Shown: positions 1 to 9,094 of the stretch, piece after piece
How the letters are laid out: each line of letters opens with the position of its first letter
Numbering within the stretch: position 1 is the stretch's first letter
Source of the DNA: Flexistipes sinusarabici DSM 4947
GTDB taxonomy: Bacteria > Chrysiogenota > Deferribacteres > Deferribacterales > Flexistipitaceae
DNA: 64,000 bases
Reading direction: 5' to 3'
NCBI RefSeq assembly: GCF_000218625.1
Contig: NC_015672.1
Span: 1,550,001 to 1,614,000, forward strand
Notes under the pieces: generated by a model
The model's database searches: none
Seen by the model: the letters and a program-made list of their open reading frames with translations, nothing else
What the model was told of the DNA's origin: nothing
Program-made: the position numbers and the translations under genes

Positions 1-1
1 A

Positions 2-1888
2 AATTTGGAAGACATCAAAGCTCCAGACTGCTTTTATATTGAAGAAACTTTAAGAGAGCGCTTAAATATACCTGTTTTTCACGATGATCAGCATGGCACA
101 GCCATTATCGCATTGGCAGCACTTCTCAATGCCTCAGAAATTGTGAAGAAGGAAATTTCGGATTTAAAAGTGGTTATCAACGGGGCAGGAGCTTCAGCCA
201 TAGCCATTGCAAAGCTGATAATCTCTACGGGAGTTAAGAAAGAAAACGTCATAATGTGTGATTCCAAAGGTGTTATCTATCAGGGTCGTACAGAGGGTAT
301 AAATAAATATAAAGAAAAATTTGCCGTGGATACGGACAAAAGAACACTTCTGGAAGCGATGGACGGAGCTGACGTATTTTTGGGATTATCCGTAAAAGGT
401 GCAGTCACAAAAGAAATGGTAAAAATGATGAACAGAAACCCCATTATTATGGCAATGGCCAACCCTGACCCGGAAATTACCCCAGAAGAAGTTGAAGAAG
501 TAAGAGGTGACGCCATAATGGCAACAGGAAGATCGGATTATCCGAATCAGGTAAACAATGTTCTCGGTTTTCCTTTTATCTTCAGAGGTGCACTTGACGT
601 CAGGGCAACAGCCATTAATGAGGAAATGAAACTGGCTGCGGCCAAAGCACTCGCTGAGCTTGCAAGACAGGACGTTCCCGAATCTGTGTGCAAAGCTTAC
701 GGGCTGGAAAAAATTGAATTTGGCAAAGAGTATATTATTCCCAAGCCGTTTGATCCAAGGGTTTTGACAACAGTTGCACCGGCTGTGGCACAAACTGCAA
801 TGGAAACAGGTGTGGCACGAGTGGAAATAAAAGACTGGGACAAATATAAAGATGTCCTTGAATCAAGACTTTCTATAGCAAAAGAATTTACACGGCAGAT
901 TATAAATAAAGCCAGATTTAATCCTAAAAAGATCGTTATGGCTGAAGGCAATTATGAAAAAATACTAAGAGCTTCACAGAAAATTGTTGAGGAAGGATTC
1001 GCAACACCGGTAATTCTTGGCGATGAAGCTGAAATAAAAGAGCTGGCCGATATTAACAATATCAATCTGGAAGGCTGCGAGATAATTGATCCGGCAAAAT
1101 CTGACAAACTTGAGGAGTATGCCGAACAGCTATTTAATCAGAGGCAGCGAAAGGGTATGACCAAAGTTGAGGCCAAGAGAAGATTGATAAGAATAACAAA
1201 CTACTACGGCTCCATGATGGTACTAAACGGTGAAGCTGACTGTATGCTGACAGGTTTTTCAAGAAGCTATCCGGAGTCCGTCAAGCCGTTCCTGGAAACT
1301 GTACCTCTTCAAAAAGACTACAAAGTTCCTTCCGGCTCTTATTTTATGGTTTTTAAAGAAAATATCGTATTATGTGCCGATACAACAGTAAATATCGATC
1401 CTGATGCAGAACAGCTGGCAGAAATTGCTCTCCAGTCCACAGAAACATGGAAAAAATTTGATACTGACGCCAAAATTGCAATGCTTTCCTTCACCAACTT
1501 TGGCAGTGTCCGTATTCCCAGGACAAAAAAGGTTTCCGACGCTATGAAAATGGTAAAAGAAAAACATCCGGAGCTGATCATAGACGGCGATATGCAGGCA
1601 GACACAGCTACCTATCCTCCTATAGCACAAGATGCGTTCCCATTCTCTGCTATTCAGGGTGACGCTAATACACTCGTTTTCCCAAATCTTGAGGCGGGAA
1701 ACATAGCATACAAACTGCTTTACAGATTAGGTGGTGGTACAGCTATCGGCCCAATTTTGCAGGGATTCTGCAAATCCGTACACGTACTGCAGAGGGGAAG
1801 TGATGTAAATGAGATAGTTAATATGGCTGCAATTGCCGTAGTGGACGCTCATTATAAAGAGCAGCACAAAGACGAAATCTGCAAATAA
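2..1888 (+). CDS. maeB: NADP-dependent malic enzyme with C-terminal phosphotransacetylase-like domain (5' truncated by window edge)
   Basis: Oxidative decarboxylation of malate to pyruvate with NADP, a cytosolic step linking the C4-acid pool to pyruvate. The reading frame is already open at base 2, so the first residues lie outside the window; the visible 628 residues compare with about 750 for the family, so roughly 125 are missing. The visible part has the end of the malic domain, the dinucleotide-binding loop VINGAGASA near residue 60, the MAMANPDPEI segment of the NAD-binding domain near 150, and from about residue 300 a phosphotransacetylase (PTA_PTB) domain (KKIVMAEG ... ITNYYGSMMVLNGEADCMLTG). 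In MaeB proteins this domain is generally a regulatory acetyl-CoA sensor and not an active transferase. The gene ends in a strong hairpin and is separate from the following gsp operon. Confidence 0.95.
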   Translation, partial: NLEDIKAPDCFYIEETLRERLNIPVFHDDQHGTAIIALAALLNASEIVKKEISDLKVVINGAGASAIAIAKLIISTGVKKENVIMCDSKGVIYQGRTEGINKYKEKFAVDTDKRTLLEAMDGADVFLGLSVKGAVTKEMVKMMNRNPIIMAMANPDPEITPEEVEEVRGDAIMATGRSDYPNQVNNVLGFPFIFRGALDVRATAINEEMKLAAAKALAELARQDVPESVCKAYGLEKIEFGKEYIIPKPFDPRVLTTVAPAVAQTAMETGVARVEIKDWDKYKDVLESRLSIAKEFTRQIINKARFNPKKIVMAEGNYEKILRASQKIVEEGFATPVILGDEAEIKELADINNINLEGCEIIDPAKSDKLEEYAEQLFNQRQRKGMTKVEAKRRLIRITNYYGSMMVLNGEADCMLTGFSRSYPESVKPFLETVPLQKDYKVPSGSYFMVFKENIVLCADTTVNIDPDAEQLAEIALQSTETWKKFDTDAKIAMLSFTNFGSVRIPRTKKVSDAMKMVKEKHPELIIDGDMQADTATYPPIAQDAFPFSAIQGDANTLVFPNLEAGNIAYKLLYRLGGGTAIGPILQGFCKSVHVLQRGSDVNEIVNMAAIAVVDAHYKEQHKDEICK

Positions 1889-1897
1889 ATCTTTATT

Positions 1898-1930
1898 AGC
1901 CCGCCGCATATAAGCATTATGTGGCGGGCT
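1898..1930 (+). terminator. Rho-independent-type terminator after maeB
   Basis: A 13-bp GC-rich stem begins 10 bases after the maeB stop. The left arm AGCCCGCCGCATA pairs with TATGTGGCGGGCT (one G-U pair) around a 7-base loop. A short TATT follows, so the U tract is weak, but the stem is strong and well placed. Confidence 0.75.
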
Positions 1931-2283
1931 TATTAACCTGAAGTACAAATAACACTTAAAATTTACACTCTTAACCTCCAGGCATTCAATTAATTTATAT
2001 TGCAGAGGGTTGGAATTGTTTTCTTAAAAACCAACACTTTTACATTCAATGCTAAACACTTTGCAAACTCCGTCTTATTGTTATTTTTTAAACATTAAAA
2101 TATCTGGTTTATTAATACTTCTTTATTTTATGTTACGCTAATTCGATAAAAAAATTTAAGATGCTTAACATGGAAAGCCAAATATAAATGAATTTAATCT
2201 TAATATTTTAATCATATTATAGTGAAATGATTTACGGGGTTTACTCTTTTCAAATTTTGATATACTTATAAATTCTATAATGA
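1931..2283. other. AT-rich intergenic region upstream of the type II secretion operon
   Basis: About 350 bases without a credible gene on either strand. It is strongly AT-rich and must hold the promoter of the gsp operon. A TATAAT lies at about 2275-2280, just before the gspG ribosome site, but no well-spaced -35 box accompanies it, so no promoter is called. No repeat or RNA gene was seen. Confidence 0.4.
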
Positions 2284-2298
2284 AAGGAGGAGAGTTCA

Positions 2299-2745
2299 AT
2301 GGAAAGCAGTAAAAGAAAAAATGCAGGCTTCACTTTGATTGAAATAATGGTGGTGGTCGTAATACTTGGTATACTTGCAACTTTTCTTGTGCCCAAAATC
2401 ATCAACAGGCCGGACGAAGCCAGAATTACCAAGGTAAAAAACGACATCAAAGCCATCGAATCGGCATTAAAACTTTATAAAATTGATAACGGATTTTATC
2501 CCACAACCGAGCAGGGGCTTTCCGCACTGATAGAAAAACCCGATATGGAGCCTATACCGAGAAACTGGAAAAAGGGCGGTTATCTAAATTCTGAAGAGGC
2601 TCCAAAAGATGCGTGGGGTAACAAATATATTTACCGCTCCCCCGGCTCAGACGGAAGGGATTACGTAATAATCTCCTACGGTGCCGACGGCAAAGAGGGA
2701 GGAGACGGAATGAATGCCGATATCAAGAGTTATGACCTTCAATAA
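2299..2745 (+). CDS. gspG: Type II secretion system major pseudopilin GspG
   Basis: Major subunit of the periplasmic pseudopilus that pushes folded substrates through the outer-membrane secretin. The 148-residue protein has a short basic leader, the prepilin peptidase site G-FTLIE near residue 10 with the conserved Glu at mature position 5, and a hydrophobic helix ([15 protein letters not shown]). The C-terminal half has the GspG signatures [11 protein letters not shown] and the Gly/Asp-rich calcium-binding end ([21 protein letters not shown]). The ATG follows a strong AAGGAGG at 2284-2290. It is the first gene of an eight-gene same-strand run, and its end overlaps the next start. Confidence 0.96.
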   Translation: MESSKRKNAGFTLIEIMVVVVILGILATFLVPKIINRPDEARITKVKNDIKAIESALKLYKIDNGFYPTTEQGLSALIEKPDMEPIPRNWKKGGYLNSEEAPKDAWGNKYIYRSPGSDGRDYVIISYGADGKEGGDGMNADIKSYDLQ

Positions 2746-3190
2746 ACTGAAAAAAGAAATTTTGCACACTAATAACAATGCATTCACTCTGCTTGAGATT
2801 ATAATCGTAATAACTATTATAGGTATCGGTGTCATTACAATGACCCCTCAGATGATGAGGAATACCGTTGAACAGGACAGAACCGTTGAATTTTTCAATA
2901 AAACACTAAAACAGGCACTCAAAGAAAGCAAAGAGCAACAGGCACCCGTCAGCATAAAAGGATTCAAAGGCTCGGATAATCTCATCACAGTTTCAGGAGA
3001 AAGAACGGAAATTCCCGGAATTTCAGCGGTCAACAATGCTGAAATCAACGATTCAAACGCATATGGTACAGAATATGAAATTACCGTATTTCCCAACGGA
3101 ATCTGTGATTACTTCAAGCTTACCTTTCAGGACGGAAGCTACGTGGAATCCTCGCCTTTGCTGCTGAAAGTGAATAAATATGATTCTTAA
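2714..3190 (+). CDS. gspH: Type II secretion minor pseudopilin, GspH-like
   Basis: Prepilin-type protein of 158 residues. After a leader of about 23 residues comes [19 protein letters not shown], a prepilin cleavage site (A-F) with Glu at mature position 5. The rest is diverged and predicted periplasmic. Its place between gspG and gspI supports the GspH role, a minor pseudopilin near the pseudopilus tip. The chosen ATG overlaps gspG by 32 bases and has GGGAGGAG about 9 bases upstream; an internal ATG at 2732 is the alternative. Assignment rests on the prepilin motif plus gene order more than on similarity of the globular domain. Confidence 0.8.
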   Translation: MPISRVMTFNKLKKEILHTNNNAFTLLEIIIVITIIGIGVITMTPQMMRNTVEQDRTVEFFNKTLKQALKESKEQQAPVSIKGFKGSDNLITVSGERTEIPGISAVNNAEINDSNAYGTEYEITVFPNGICDYFKLTFQDGSYVESSPLLLKVNKYDS

Positions 3191-3518
3191 AAACAAAGGT
3201 TTTACGCTTCTGGAAATTTTAGTGGCTCTGGCAATTCTTTCCATAAGTATGCTGGCCCTCTACAACCTTCTGAATTTTTCTCTCGATCTGCACAGCTATT
3301 CAAAAAGCAGAACAAGTCTTGTGGGCAAAGGATATGAAATCGTCTTAAAACGGCTGAATTTTGATGAAAATATTAACAGTGTAAAAAACAAATATGACAA
3401 TATAACTATTACCCTGGAGCAGCAAATCACCTTAATCCCTGATATCCAGGAAAATTATCTCACTGTGGAAAACAAAGAAAGCAGTGTAACTTACAGGTAT
3501 TTTAATGAAACAAAATAG
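3180..3518 (+). CDS. gspI: Type II secretion minor pseudopilin, GspI-like
   Basis: A 112-residue prepilin-like protein with the cleavage motif KG-FTLLEILVALAILSISM starting at residue 7, the LVALAIL form typical of GspI. GspI forms the tip complex of the pseudopilus with GspJ and GspK. It overlaps gspH by 11 bases and gspJ by 14 bases, so the genes are probably translationally coupled. The length is normal for the family. The C-terminal region (residues 50-112) is diverged and was placed by context. Confidence 0.85.
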   Translation: MILKNKGFTLLEILVALAILSISMLALYNLLNFSLDLHSYSKSRTSLVGKGYEIVLKRLNFDENINSVKNKYDNITITLEQQITLIPDIQENYLTVENKESSVTYRYFNETK

Positions 3519-4023
3519 CGGTTTTACATTAATAGAGCTTCTTATAGCACTTTTGATTTCTTCGTTTGTAATAATGGGAACTTACTCTCTTTTGGATTCA
3601 ACAATAAATGCCAGAGAATATTTCAGTTCACAGCAGAACTACCAAAAAATATACAAGAGTCTTTATCAGTTGATAAACGATGACATCATTTCATCTGCAG
3701 ATAAACAAATACGTGTACAGAAATCGCCCATGGATGACAATTCGGAAGTCAGTTTCCACACACAGAACAGCCTGTATTTTAATCAGAGTATGGGGGTTGA
3801 TGTCAGTTATTATGTGGATGATGACGGCTGGCTGGTCAGAGAAGAAAACCACAAGATTCTGGAAAACCCGATGGTTATCAAACTTATAAACAATGTCAAC
3901 TCGTTCACAGTCCGGGGTTATAATGGAAATGAATACAGCGACCGCAGTTTCGAGACAAAACTTCTGAAATTCAATATCGATATAAACGGCAGAAAATACG
4001 AGGTAGTTACCGGTGCGTTTTAA
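3505..4023 (+). CDS. gspJ: Type II secretion minor pseudopilin, GspJ-like
   Basis: A 172-residue prepilin-like protein. The site SG-FTLIELLIALLISSFVI starts at residue 6, followed by a long beta-rich periplasmic region. Size and position between gspI and gspK match GspJ, part of the I-J-K tip complex. Its ATG lies inside the end of gspI and its last 11 bases overlap the GTG start of gspK, typical of a coupled operon. Confidence 0.85.
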   Translation: MKQNSGFTLIELLIALLISSFVIMGTYSLLDSTINAREYFSSQQNYQKIYKSLYQLINDDIISSADKQIRVQKSPMDDNSEVSFHTQNSLYFNQSMGVDVSYYVDDDGWLVREENHKILENPMVIKLINNVNSFTVRGYNGNEYSDRSFETKLLKFNIDINGRKYEVVTGAF

Positions 4024-4954
4024 ATTGAGAAACGGTATAAACAAAAAAGGGACAGTGGTAATCTTTGTTCTGTTTGTAATAGCTTTTGCCTCCTCCATTA
4101 TTATCAACCTCAGCGAGAGGTCGGTTAACAGCTATGAAGAAGTGAACGACGTATACCTCATGAACCAAGCCTATATTTACGGCAAAACAGCTGTTAAAAT
4201 AGTCAAAAATCTCATTGAGGATGATGATTTCAAAGAAGACTCCAGGGATGACGACTGGTTTAATATACCGATGTATCCGCTTCAAAAAGGTTATATTTCC
4301 ATTAAAATCATCCCTCTCAACAGCAAAATAAATATAAACGATATAAACAGCAGTAATGACAACCTTTCCAAAAGAACCTCTTCAGCATGGGACGGTCTGA
4401 TGCAGGAGTATGAGTTCAACGATACGGAGACCACCTCAGATTTCTTAAAAGACTGGATAGACAACGACACAAAAATTTCCCCAACAGGTATCGAGCTCGA
4501 ACGCTACGACTATCTGGGCAATACATATCAAACAAAAAATGAAAAGCTAAGCACTCTAACTGAATTAACGCTCATAAATAAAGAATTATACCCTGCAATG
4601 AAAAATCACTTTACAGTTATTGCCGAAGATAAGCAGATTAATATTAATTTTGTAAACGAAAATACACTGAAATACTATCTGCCAGAACTGGAATTCTATG
4701 CTGAAGATATCATAGATTACCGTAAGTTTAATGATTACACAGATGTTTCCCAGATAAGAAAGGCAGCCCCGATACCCGACGACCTTTATGTAAAAATGGT
4801 GCCTTTTCTTACAGTAAAAAGTTCCAACTTCTATATTAAAATTAACGTTCAACTTTCAGAAAAAGATTTTTACTACCACGCCCTATTGAAAAGAAATCAA
4901 AATAATGCTAAAGTCACTAAGTTTTTTAAAGGTACAAATAAAGATTACTTTTAA
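4013..4954 (+). CDS. gspK: Type II secretion minor pseudopilin GspK
   Basis: The largest pseudopilin (313 residues), thought to cap the pseudopilus tip. It has a short leader and a hydrophobic helix (KGTVVIFVLFVIAFASSII) without the Glu at mature position 5, as is usual for GspK. The large globular domain carries the GspK pattern: the SKININDIN segment, a helix-hairpin-helix-like region around residues 110-150 (FLKDWIDNDTKISPTG), and a later FVNENTLKYYLPEL segment. Translation starts at a GTG inside the end of gspJ. Confidence 0.9.
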   Translation: MRFKLRNGINKKGTVVIFVLFVIAFASSIIINLSERSVNSYEEVNDVYLMNQAYIYGKTAVKIVKNLIEDDDFKEDSRDDDWFNIPMYPLQKGYISIKIIPLNSKININDINSSNDNLSKRTSSAWDGLMQEYEFNDTETTSDFLKDWIDNDTKISPTGIELERYDYLGNTYQTKNEKLSTLTELTLINKELYPAMKNHFTVIAEDKQININFVNENTLKYYLPELEFYAEDIIDYRKFNDYTDVSQIRKAAPIPDDLYVKMVPFLTVKSSNFYIKINVQLSEKDFYYHALLKRNQNNAKVTKFFKGTNKDYF

Positions 4955-5010
4955 ATGTTTTTATTTTTAGATTTGCAGTTGCACCAAGAAATTATTCACA
5001 CGAGGAAACG

Positions 5011-6024
5011 ATGGCAGAAGCTTTGAAAGATATACTGTATGTTCATAAAAACGATATTTATCTTTTGAAAAATAATGAGTATGAAAAATTCGATGAAGAG
5101 CAGATTGATAACCTAAAGAATTATGACGTTCTTCTGGATGATGATTATTTTGTTTTTGAAAGTATCGACATTAATGTATCAAGCAAAAAAAAGACAAAAC
5201 GTATTATCGAAAACTATCTGATAACAACCTATCCGAGAGATCTGGTAGCCACACATTACTACTGCAGAATGCATAATTTTGTCATGATAGCTATCCCCAA
5301 AAAAACTCTTCACAATTTTATGCATGAGCATGCCGATTTTTTAAAGAATGCAAAAAATATAAGCACCCCCCTTCTGGAAACAATATATTCAAACAGCGGT
5401 AAATATATCTACAAAACCGACGGCGTGGCTTATGAAGTCACAGATAACGGAATAGCAATTATTCCCGGCAAGAGTTATGAGGAAAGCGAAGTACTCCGTA
5501 AGGAGAATTTGATAGGGAAGATAAACAACCTGTCTTCAAAACTGAATATTTTTGAAAATACGGGGAACATATATTACCTGAAACAATTGGCTCCTGTTTT
5601 AATTGTATTGATTATTTCCTACGGACTGTTTGTTACAGGAGAAAGTTTTCAGTACATGAAATACAGCAGTATCTTAAACAGCGTACGCTCCGATCTTCAG
5701 TCAATTTACAGCAACGCCGGCGTAGCCGACACAGCTGACCCTTACGGTATGCTGCTCTACAAGGCCAAAGGAAGCCCCAATGAAGCAAAAACCTTAATCA
5801 GCAATCTTCTGGAAAAACTCAGTCAATCAATACCAGCAAGCACCACCATTGTTTCCATGAACTATAAAACCGGAGAACTTAAACTCAACGGAGAAGCCAA
5901 GGACCTGAAAACATTGGAAGAGATAGAAAGCAGTCTCTCAAACAATCTTGACAAAAGTGCTCAGATTATCAATACGAATAAGGACGGCGAAATAATCAAA
6001 TTTTCAATACGGGTCAGCTTATGA
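5011..6024 (+). CDS. gspL: Type II secretion inner-membrane assembly protein, GspL-like
   Basis: A 337-residue bitopic protein. A cytoplasmic N-terminal part of about 190 residues is followed by one hydrophobic segment (APVLIVLIISYGLFVTG, about residues 193-210) and a periplasmic domain with a ferredoxin-like end (LNGEAKDLKTLEEIESSL). This matches GspL, which ties the secretion ATPase GspE to the inner-membrane platform. The cytoplasmic part is diverged. ATG is preceded by GAGGAAACG. It overlaps the next gene by 4 bases (ATGA). Confidence 0.75.
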   Translation: MAEALKDILYVHKNDIYLLKNNEYEKFDEEQIDNLKNYDVLLDDDYFVFESIDINVSSKKKTKRIIENYLITTYPRDLVATHYYCRMHNFVMIAIPKKTLHNFMHEHADFLKNAKNISTPLLETIYSNSGKYIYKTDGVAYEVTDNGIAIIPGKSYEESEVLRKENLIGKINNLSSKLNIFENTGNIYYLKQLAPVLIVLIISYGLFVTGESFQYMKYSSILNSVRSDLQSIYSNAGVADTADPYGMLLYKAKGSPNEAKTLISNLLEKLSQSIPASTTIVSMNYKTGELKLNGEAKDLKTLEEIESSLSNNLDKSAQIINTNKDGEIIKFSIRVSL

Positions 6025-6497
6025 AACAGTTAATCAATAGCAACAGAGAAACTTTACTTTATTTTATCATAGCTGCAGGAGCGGTTTTTCTTATCTTTTA
6101 CTGGACTCATTTATTTTTTCAGAGCAAAATTGAGTCAATGAAGAATGAAACTGAAACAGTTCAGGAAAAAGTGGTGGAAGCCGAACAGCTGCTCAAGTTA
6201 ATGCGGAGCAGCGATTCCAAGGAAAGCAGACTTAATTCCGGACTGCTGACTTTCGTTCAGAACATAGGAAAATCCCTCAATATCGAAAATAAAATTATTT
6301 CGGTAAAGCCCCAATCTTCATCACAATTTAACGAAGCGGTTACACTGAAAATTGAAAGTCTTAATCTGAATGAAATTTTAAATATTATTCAGCGGGTTGA
6401 TAAATTTTCAAACCTTATAGTCACCAATTTGTCAATAAGTAAGCGATATGATAATCCCAAGCTGGCAAACATGGCAATTGATATAGGGAAACAATAA
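6021..6497 (+). CDS. gspM: Type II secretion protein M-like (GspM)
   Basis: A 158-residue protein with one N-terminal transmembrane helix (LLYFIIAAGAVFLIFYW), a coiled-coil stretch (MKNETETVQEKVVEAEQLL) and a small periplasmic domain. This is the architecture of GspM, the partner of GspL. Sequence similarity in this family is low; the call relies on architecture and on position right after gspL and before a gspN-like gene. Starts overlap gspL by 4 bases. Confidence 0.75.
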   Translation: MKQLINSNRETLLYFIIAAGAVFLIFYWTHLFFQSKIESMKNETETVQEKVVEAEQLLKLMRSSDSKESRLNSGLLTFVQNIGKSLNIENKIISVKPQSSSQFNEAVTLKIESLNLNEILNIIQRVDKFSNLIVTNLSISKRYDNPKLANMAIDIGKQ

Positions 6498-7228
6498 TGA
6501 AAAAAACAATTTTGATTTCGATAATAACTTTTATTTTCAGTTTCTTCATTTTCACACTGTTTCTTTTCCCGTATGACACCGTTGTAAAATACTTCATTAA
6601 TAACGCCATAAATCAAAACAGAATACCTGTTGATTATTCCCAAATACAATCCTCACCTTTCGGGACTACCATAAAAAATATTGAATATTTTTACAAAAAT
6701 AAACTATCCCTTGGGACTCTTAAAATAGATTATTCGCCATTAAGCATTATTACAAAATCAGTATCTGCTCACACAGCAGACAGCCCTTTGGACGTAACGG
6801 CCGTATATAACGGCAAAACATTTGATATAAAAGTAAACCAGACAGTCTCGGAAATAGCCCAGCTGGTTCCGCAAGTGGAAGAATATGTTAAAAAGGGTGA
6901 AATCAGAGCTGAAGGCCGGATTAACCCGGCAAAAATGCAGGGTAAAGCGGATATAGTTTTATCAAATCTGTCTGTAGCAACACCTGTTTTCCCCAGCCTG
7001 AATTTCCAGAAGATAACCGCCGGTTTAACGTTGAACAAAAACAGGCTCAAAATTGAAAAAGTTCAGTCATCAGGGGAAAATAAGATATCCTTAAACGGAA
7101 TTGTTTATCTTAATTATAACAGTCTTTACAATTCTAACGTCAATCTGAATGGCAATATCGATATCGCGGGGATGAAAAGAGATTTCAAGGTATCCGGCAG
7201 ATTAATTTCTCCAAGAATAAATTTCTGA
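6497..7228 (+). CDS. gspN: Type II secretion protein N-like (GspN)
   Basis: A 243-residue protein with one N-terminal membrane helix (ILISIITFIFSFFIFTLFLF) and a long beta-rich periplasmic domain with repeated AsmA-like motifs (ADIVLSNLSVATP, LKIEKVQSSGENKISLNG, GNIDIAG). This is the form of GspN found in deltaproteobacterial-type systems. It directly abuts gspM (1-base overlap) and closes the operon. No convincing terminator follows; the next 140 bases hold repeat-like DNA. Confidence 0.75.
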   Translation: MKKTILISIITFIFSFFIFTLFLFPYDTVVKYFINNAINQNRIPVDYSQIQSSPFGTTIKNIEYFYKNKLSLGTLKIDYSPLSIITKSVSAHTADSPLDVTAVYNGKTFDIKVNQTVSEIAQLVPQVEEYVKKGEIRAEGRINPAKMQGKADIVLSNLSVATPVFPSLNFQKITAGLTLNKNRLKIEKVQSSGENKISLNGIVYLNYNSLYNSNVNLNGNIDIAGMKRDFKVSGRLISPRINF

Positions 7229-7368
7229 AAGTCAACTTAAAAGTGAAATGGTCAATTAGTGAAGTTGGGAAGTAGAAAAAATGTCATCCCAACCGAAGCG
7301 GAGAAGTCTCAACGATGAACCTTGAACGTTGAACTAAACCTGGGAGAGACGCAGAGGGAGTACTTTTC
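7229..7368. repeat. Repeat-like spacer between gspN and a convergent lipoprotein gene
   Basis: This short spacer carries two non-coding signatures seen elsewhere in the window. At 7282-7313 there is a fragment reading CCGAAGCGGAGAAGTCTCAA, close to the complement of the segment around 8895-8915. At 7312-7338 there is a run built of GAACCTT/GAACGTT/GAACTAA units. No coding potential is visible. Confidence 0.45.
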
Positions 7369-8700
7369 TCATTTTTTCTTGAAAAAATAGTAATAATCTT
7401 TACCGATTTTTCTTAAAAACATAATATGCGTCTTTGACTCGGAAACTTTTGTTGCGACAGACATCACTTCCTTGCCGGATTTGCTGTAAAAGGATCCGTT
7501 ATCAAACCGATAAGCACCTGTGCAGTTATCCGGAATACTTTTTGTAATGTCAGCAGAATAGGAAACGGAATCTACCTTCTTTATTTTGTAATCTATATCT
7601 CTGAAAAAATAAAAGCTTCCGCTGCGGCAAAGATTTATATCCGGACTATTAAGGGAAATTTCTTTAATGTATCGCTTTTTATCCATGTAAGTTATATTGA
7701 GCAATCTGTTATTCAGTGAAATAAGCTTATCACCGGACACCAAAACTTTCTCCGCATCACCGGTATTTATAAATCTTTGCTGATTAAAAATGTGAACTTT
7801 TCTTCCGCACAAAATGCCGTTTTCCGGTATAATACGACAGTCATCTTTAGCAACATCACTTTTATTGTCCATAGTCAGTGTCTTTTCCAGATTAATTTCA
7901 CCGCTGTTTAAGCTGAATTTTTTAAAACCAGTTTCAGATTCTATTAAAAGGCTGTCTTTATAAAACTGGGAAGAATCAATTTTACCATTTAAATGATAAG
8001 GTTTCAGAAATTTACCGCTTGCCTGCCCTGAAGCGGTAATTATCAGAAGAAGTGGAATTATACGATCTTTTTCGTCATGAAAATATATGTAACCATCAGA
8101 ATAATGCATCCCGCGGATTTGGGTTTTTAACCCTCCCGACAGAAAAGGTTTTTGAGAACCGACTTTGTTTATGACAAATTGTTTTTCACCGTATTGTATA
8201 ATATATGGAAATCTAAAAGTAACGCCGCGGTACTTTCTTTTAAGACTGAATATTTTCCCGCAGTTTTTTACTGAATAAACATTGATATCACTCCCCTTTA
8301 TAGTCATTATAAAACCTGAAGATAATTTCAGATAATATACATCATTATGCAGCTGAATACTCTCGCAATACTTTTCACCTGTTATCAGAAGATTATTCTT
8401 TACAAATATCAGAGAGTTGTTATCAAAACTAAAATTACTGACATTATCGGCAATTTGGCGTGTCAGATATTCATATTTAAAAATTACAACTCCATTTAAA
8501 ATAAGTTCGGATTTGGGAAAACTCTTTTCAAAATTTTGGGGCAATTCCATATTTTCAAATGAAACATTGTCTATCATATCTTTAAAATATGAACCACCTG
8601 CAGTATTAGGATTCAAGATTTCTTCAGTCCTGTTAACCGCACAACCTGCAAATATTGATATGCAGAAAATAAATATGCCGGCTTTACAAACAAAATTCAC
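7369..8700 (-). CDS. Hypothetical lipoprotein, beta-rich
   Basis: A 443-residue predicted lipoprotein. The signal peptide (MNFVCKAGIFIFCISIFAGC) ends in a lipobox IFAGC with the acylated Cys at about residue 20. The mature part is rich in short beta-strand-like stretches with repeated I/V-S-x-x-N-x-L patterns, which could be a propeller-like fold, but no repeat is clean enough to assign. Function is not recognised. It stands alone on the minus strand, with repeat-rich DNA on both sides, so it is probably monocistronic. Confidence 0.7.
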   Translation of the reverse strand: MNFVCKAGIFIFCISIFAGCAVNRTEEILNPNTAGGSYFKDMIDNVSFENMELPQNFEKSFPKSELILNGVVIFKYEYLTRQIADNVSNFSFDNNSLIFVKNNLLITGEKYCESIQLHNDVYYLKLSSGFIMTIKGSDINVYSVKNCGKIFSLKRKYRGVTFRFPYIIQYGEKQFVINKVGSQKPFLSGGLKTQIRGMHYSDGYIYFHDEKDRIIPLLLIITASGQASGKFLKPYHLNGKIDSSQFYKDSLLIESETGFKKFSLNSGEINLEKTLTMDNKSDVAKDDCRIIPENGILCGRKVHIFNQQRFINTGDAEKVLVSGDKLISLNNRLLNITYMDKKRYIKEISLNSPDINLCRSGSFYFFRDIDYKIKKVDSVSYSADITKSIPDNCTGAYRFDNGSFYSKSGKEVMSVATKVSESKTHIMFLRKIGKDYYYFFKKK

Positions 8701-8744
8701 TGTTCACCCCATTTATAAGTACATTCGCATATATGTTTAATATA

Positions 8745-9000
8745 TTCTCCTCTCTTATGGTAGAGATTTCTCAACACATGGCAGATATTAGATAGTTTTT
8801 TCTCACCCCTCGCCCTGTTGAATGCCGAAGGCAAATAGCAAAGCTATTATTCAACAAGGCAAGCGTAGTCGAGAGGTCTCTTGTAAAACAACGCAATAGA
8901 TTTCTCCGCTCCACCGAGCACATAAATTCTTATGTGCTCGGTTCCGGTCGCCGGCATCCTTCCGAATGGAACGAACTGAAACCGGGGGGATCTCTGTTTT
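8745..9000. repeat. Composite intergenic repeat with two inverted-repeat modules
   Basis: The 394-base gap between the lipoprotein gene and mntP is mostly repeat-like. One module has outer arms GCCCTGTTGAAT (about 8809-8820) and ATTCAACAAGGC (about 8850-8861), complementary at 11 of 12 positions. A second is a perfect 12-bp stem, CCGAGCACATAA / TTATGTGCTCGG, at 8914-8941 with a 4-base loop. Flanks such as GATTTCTCCGCTCC and GGGGGATCTCTG resemble dispersed intergenic repeats found in many bacteria. No gene is credible here. Confidence 0.5.
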
Positions 9001-9094
9001 TATATAACAAATATATTTGCGTTTCTGCTTATAATTTCCACACAATCGAATAATTGTCAAACTAACTTTTTAAATTTGATTAGAAAGCAAAATT

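Noticed and set aside
8701-9094. yybP-ykoY Mn riboswitch before mntP
   Set aside because: No recognisable core motif; the region is repeat DNA.
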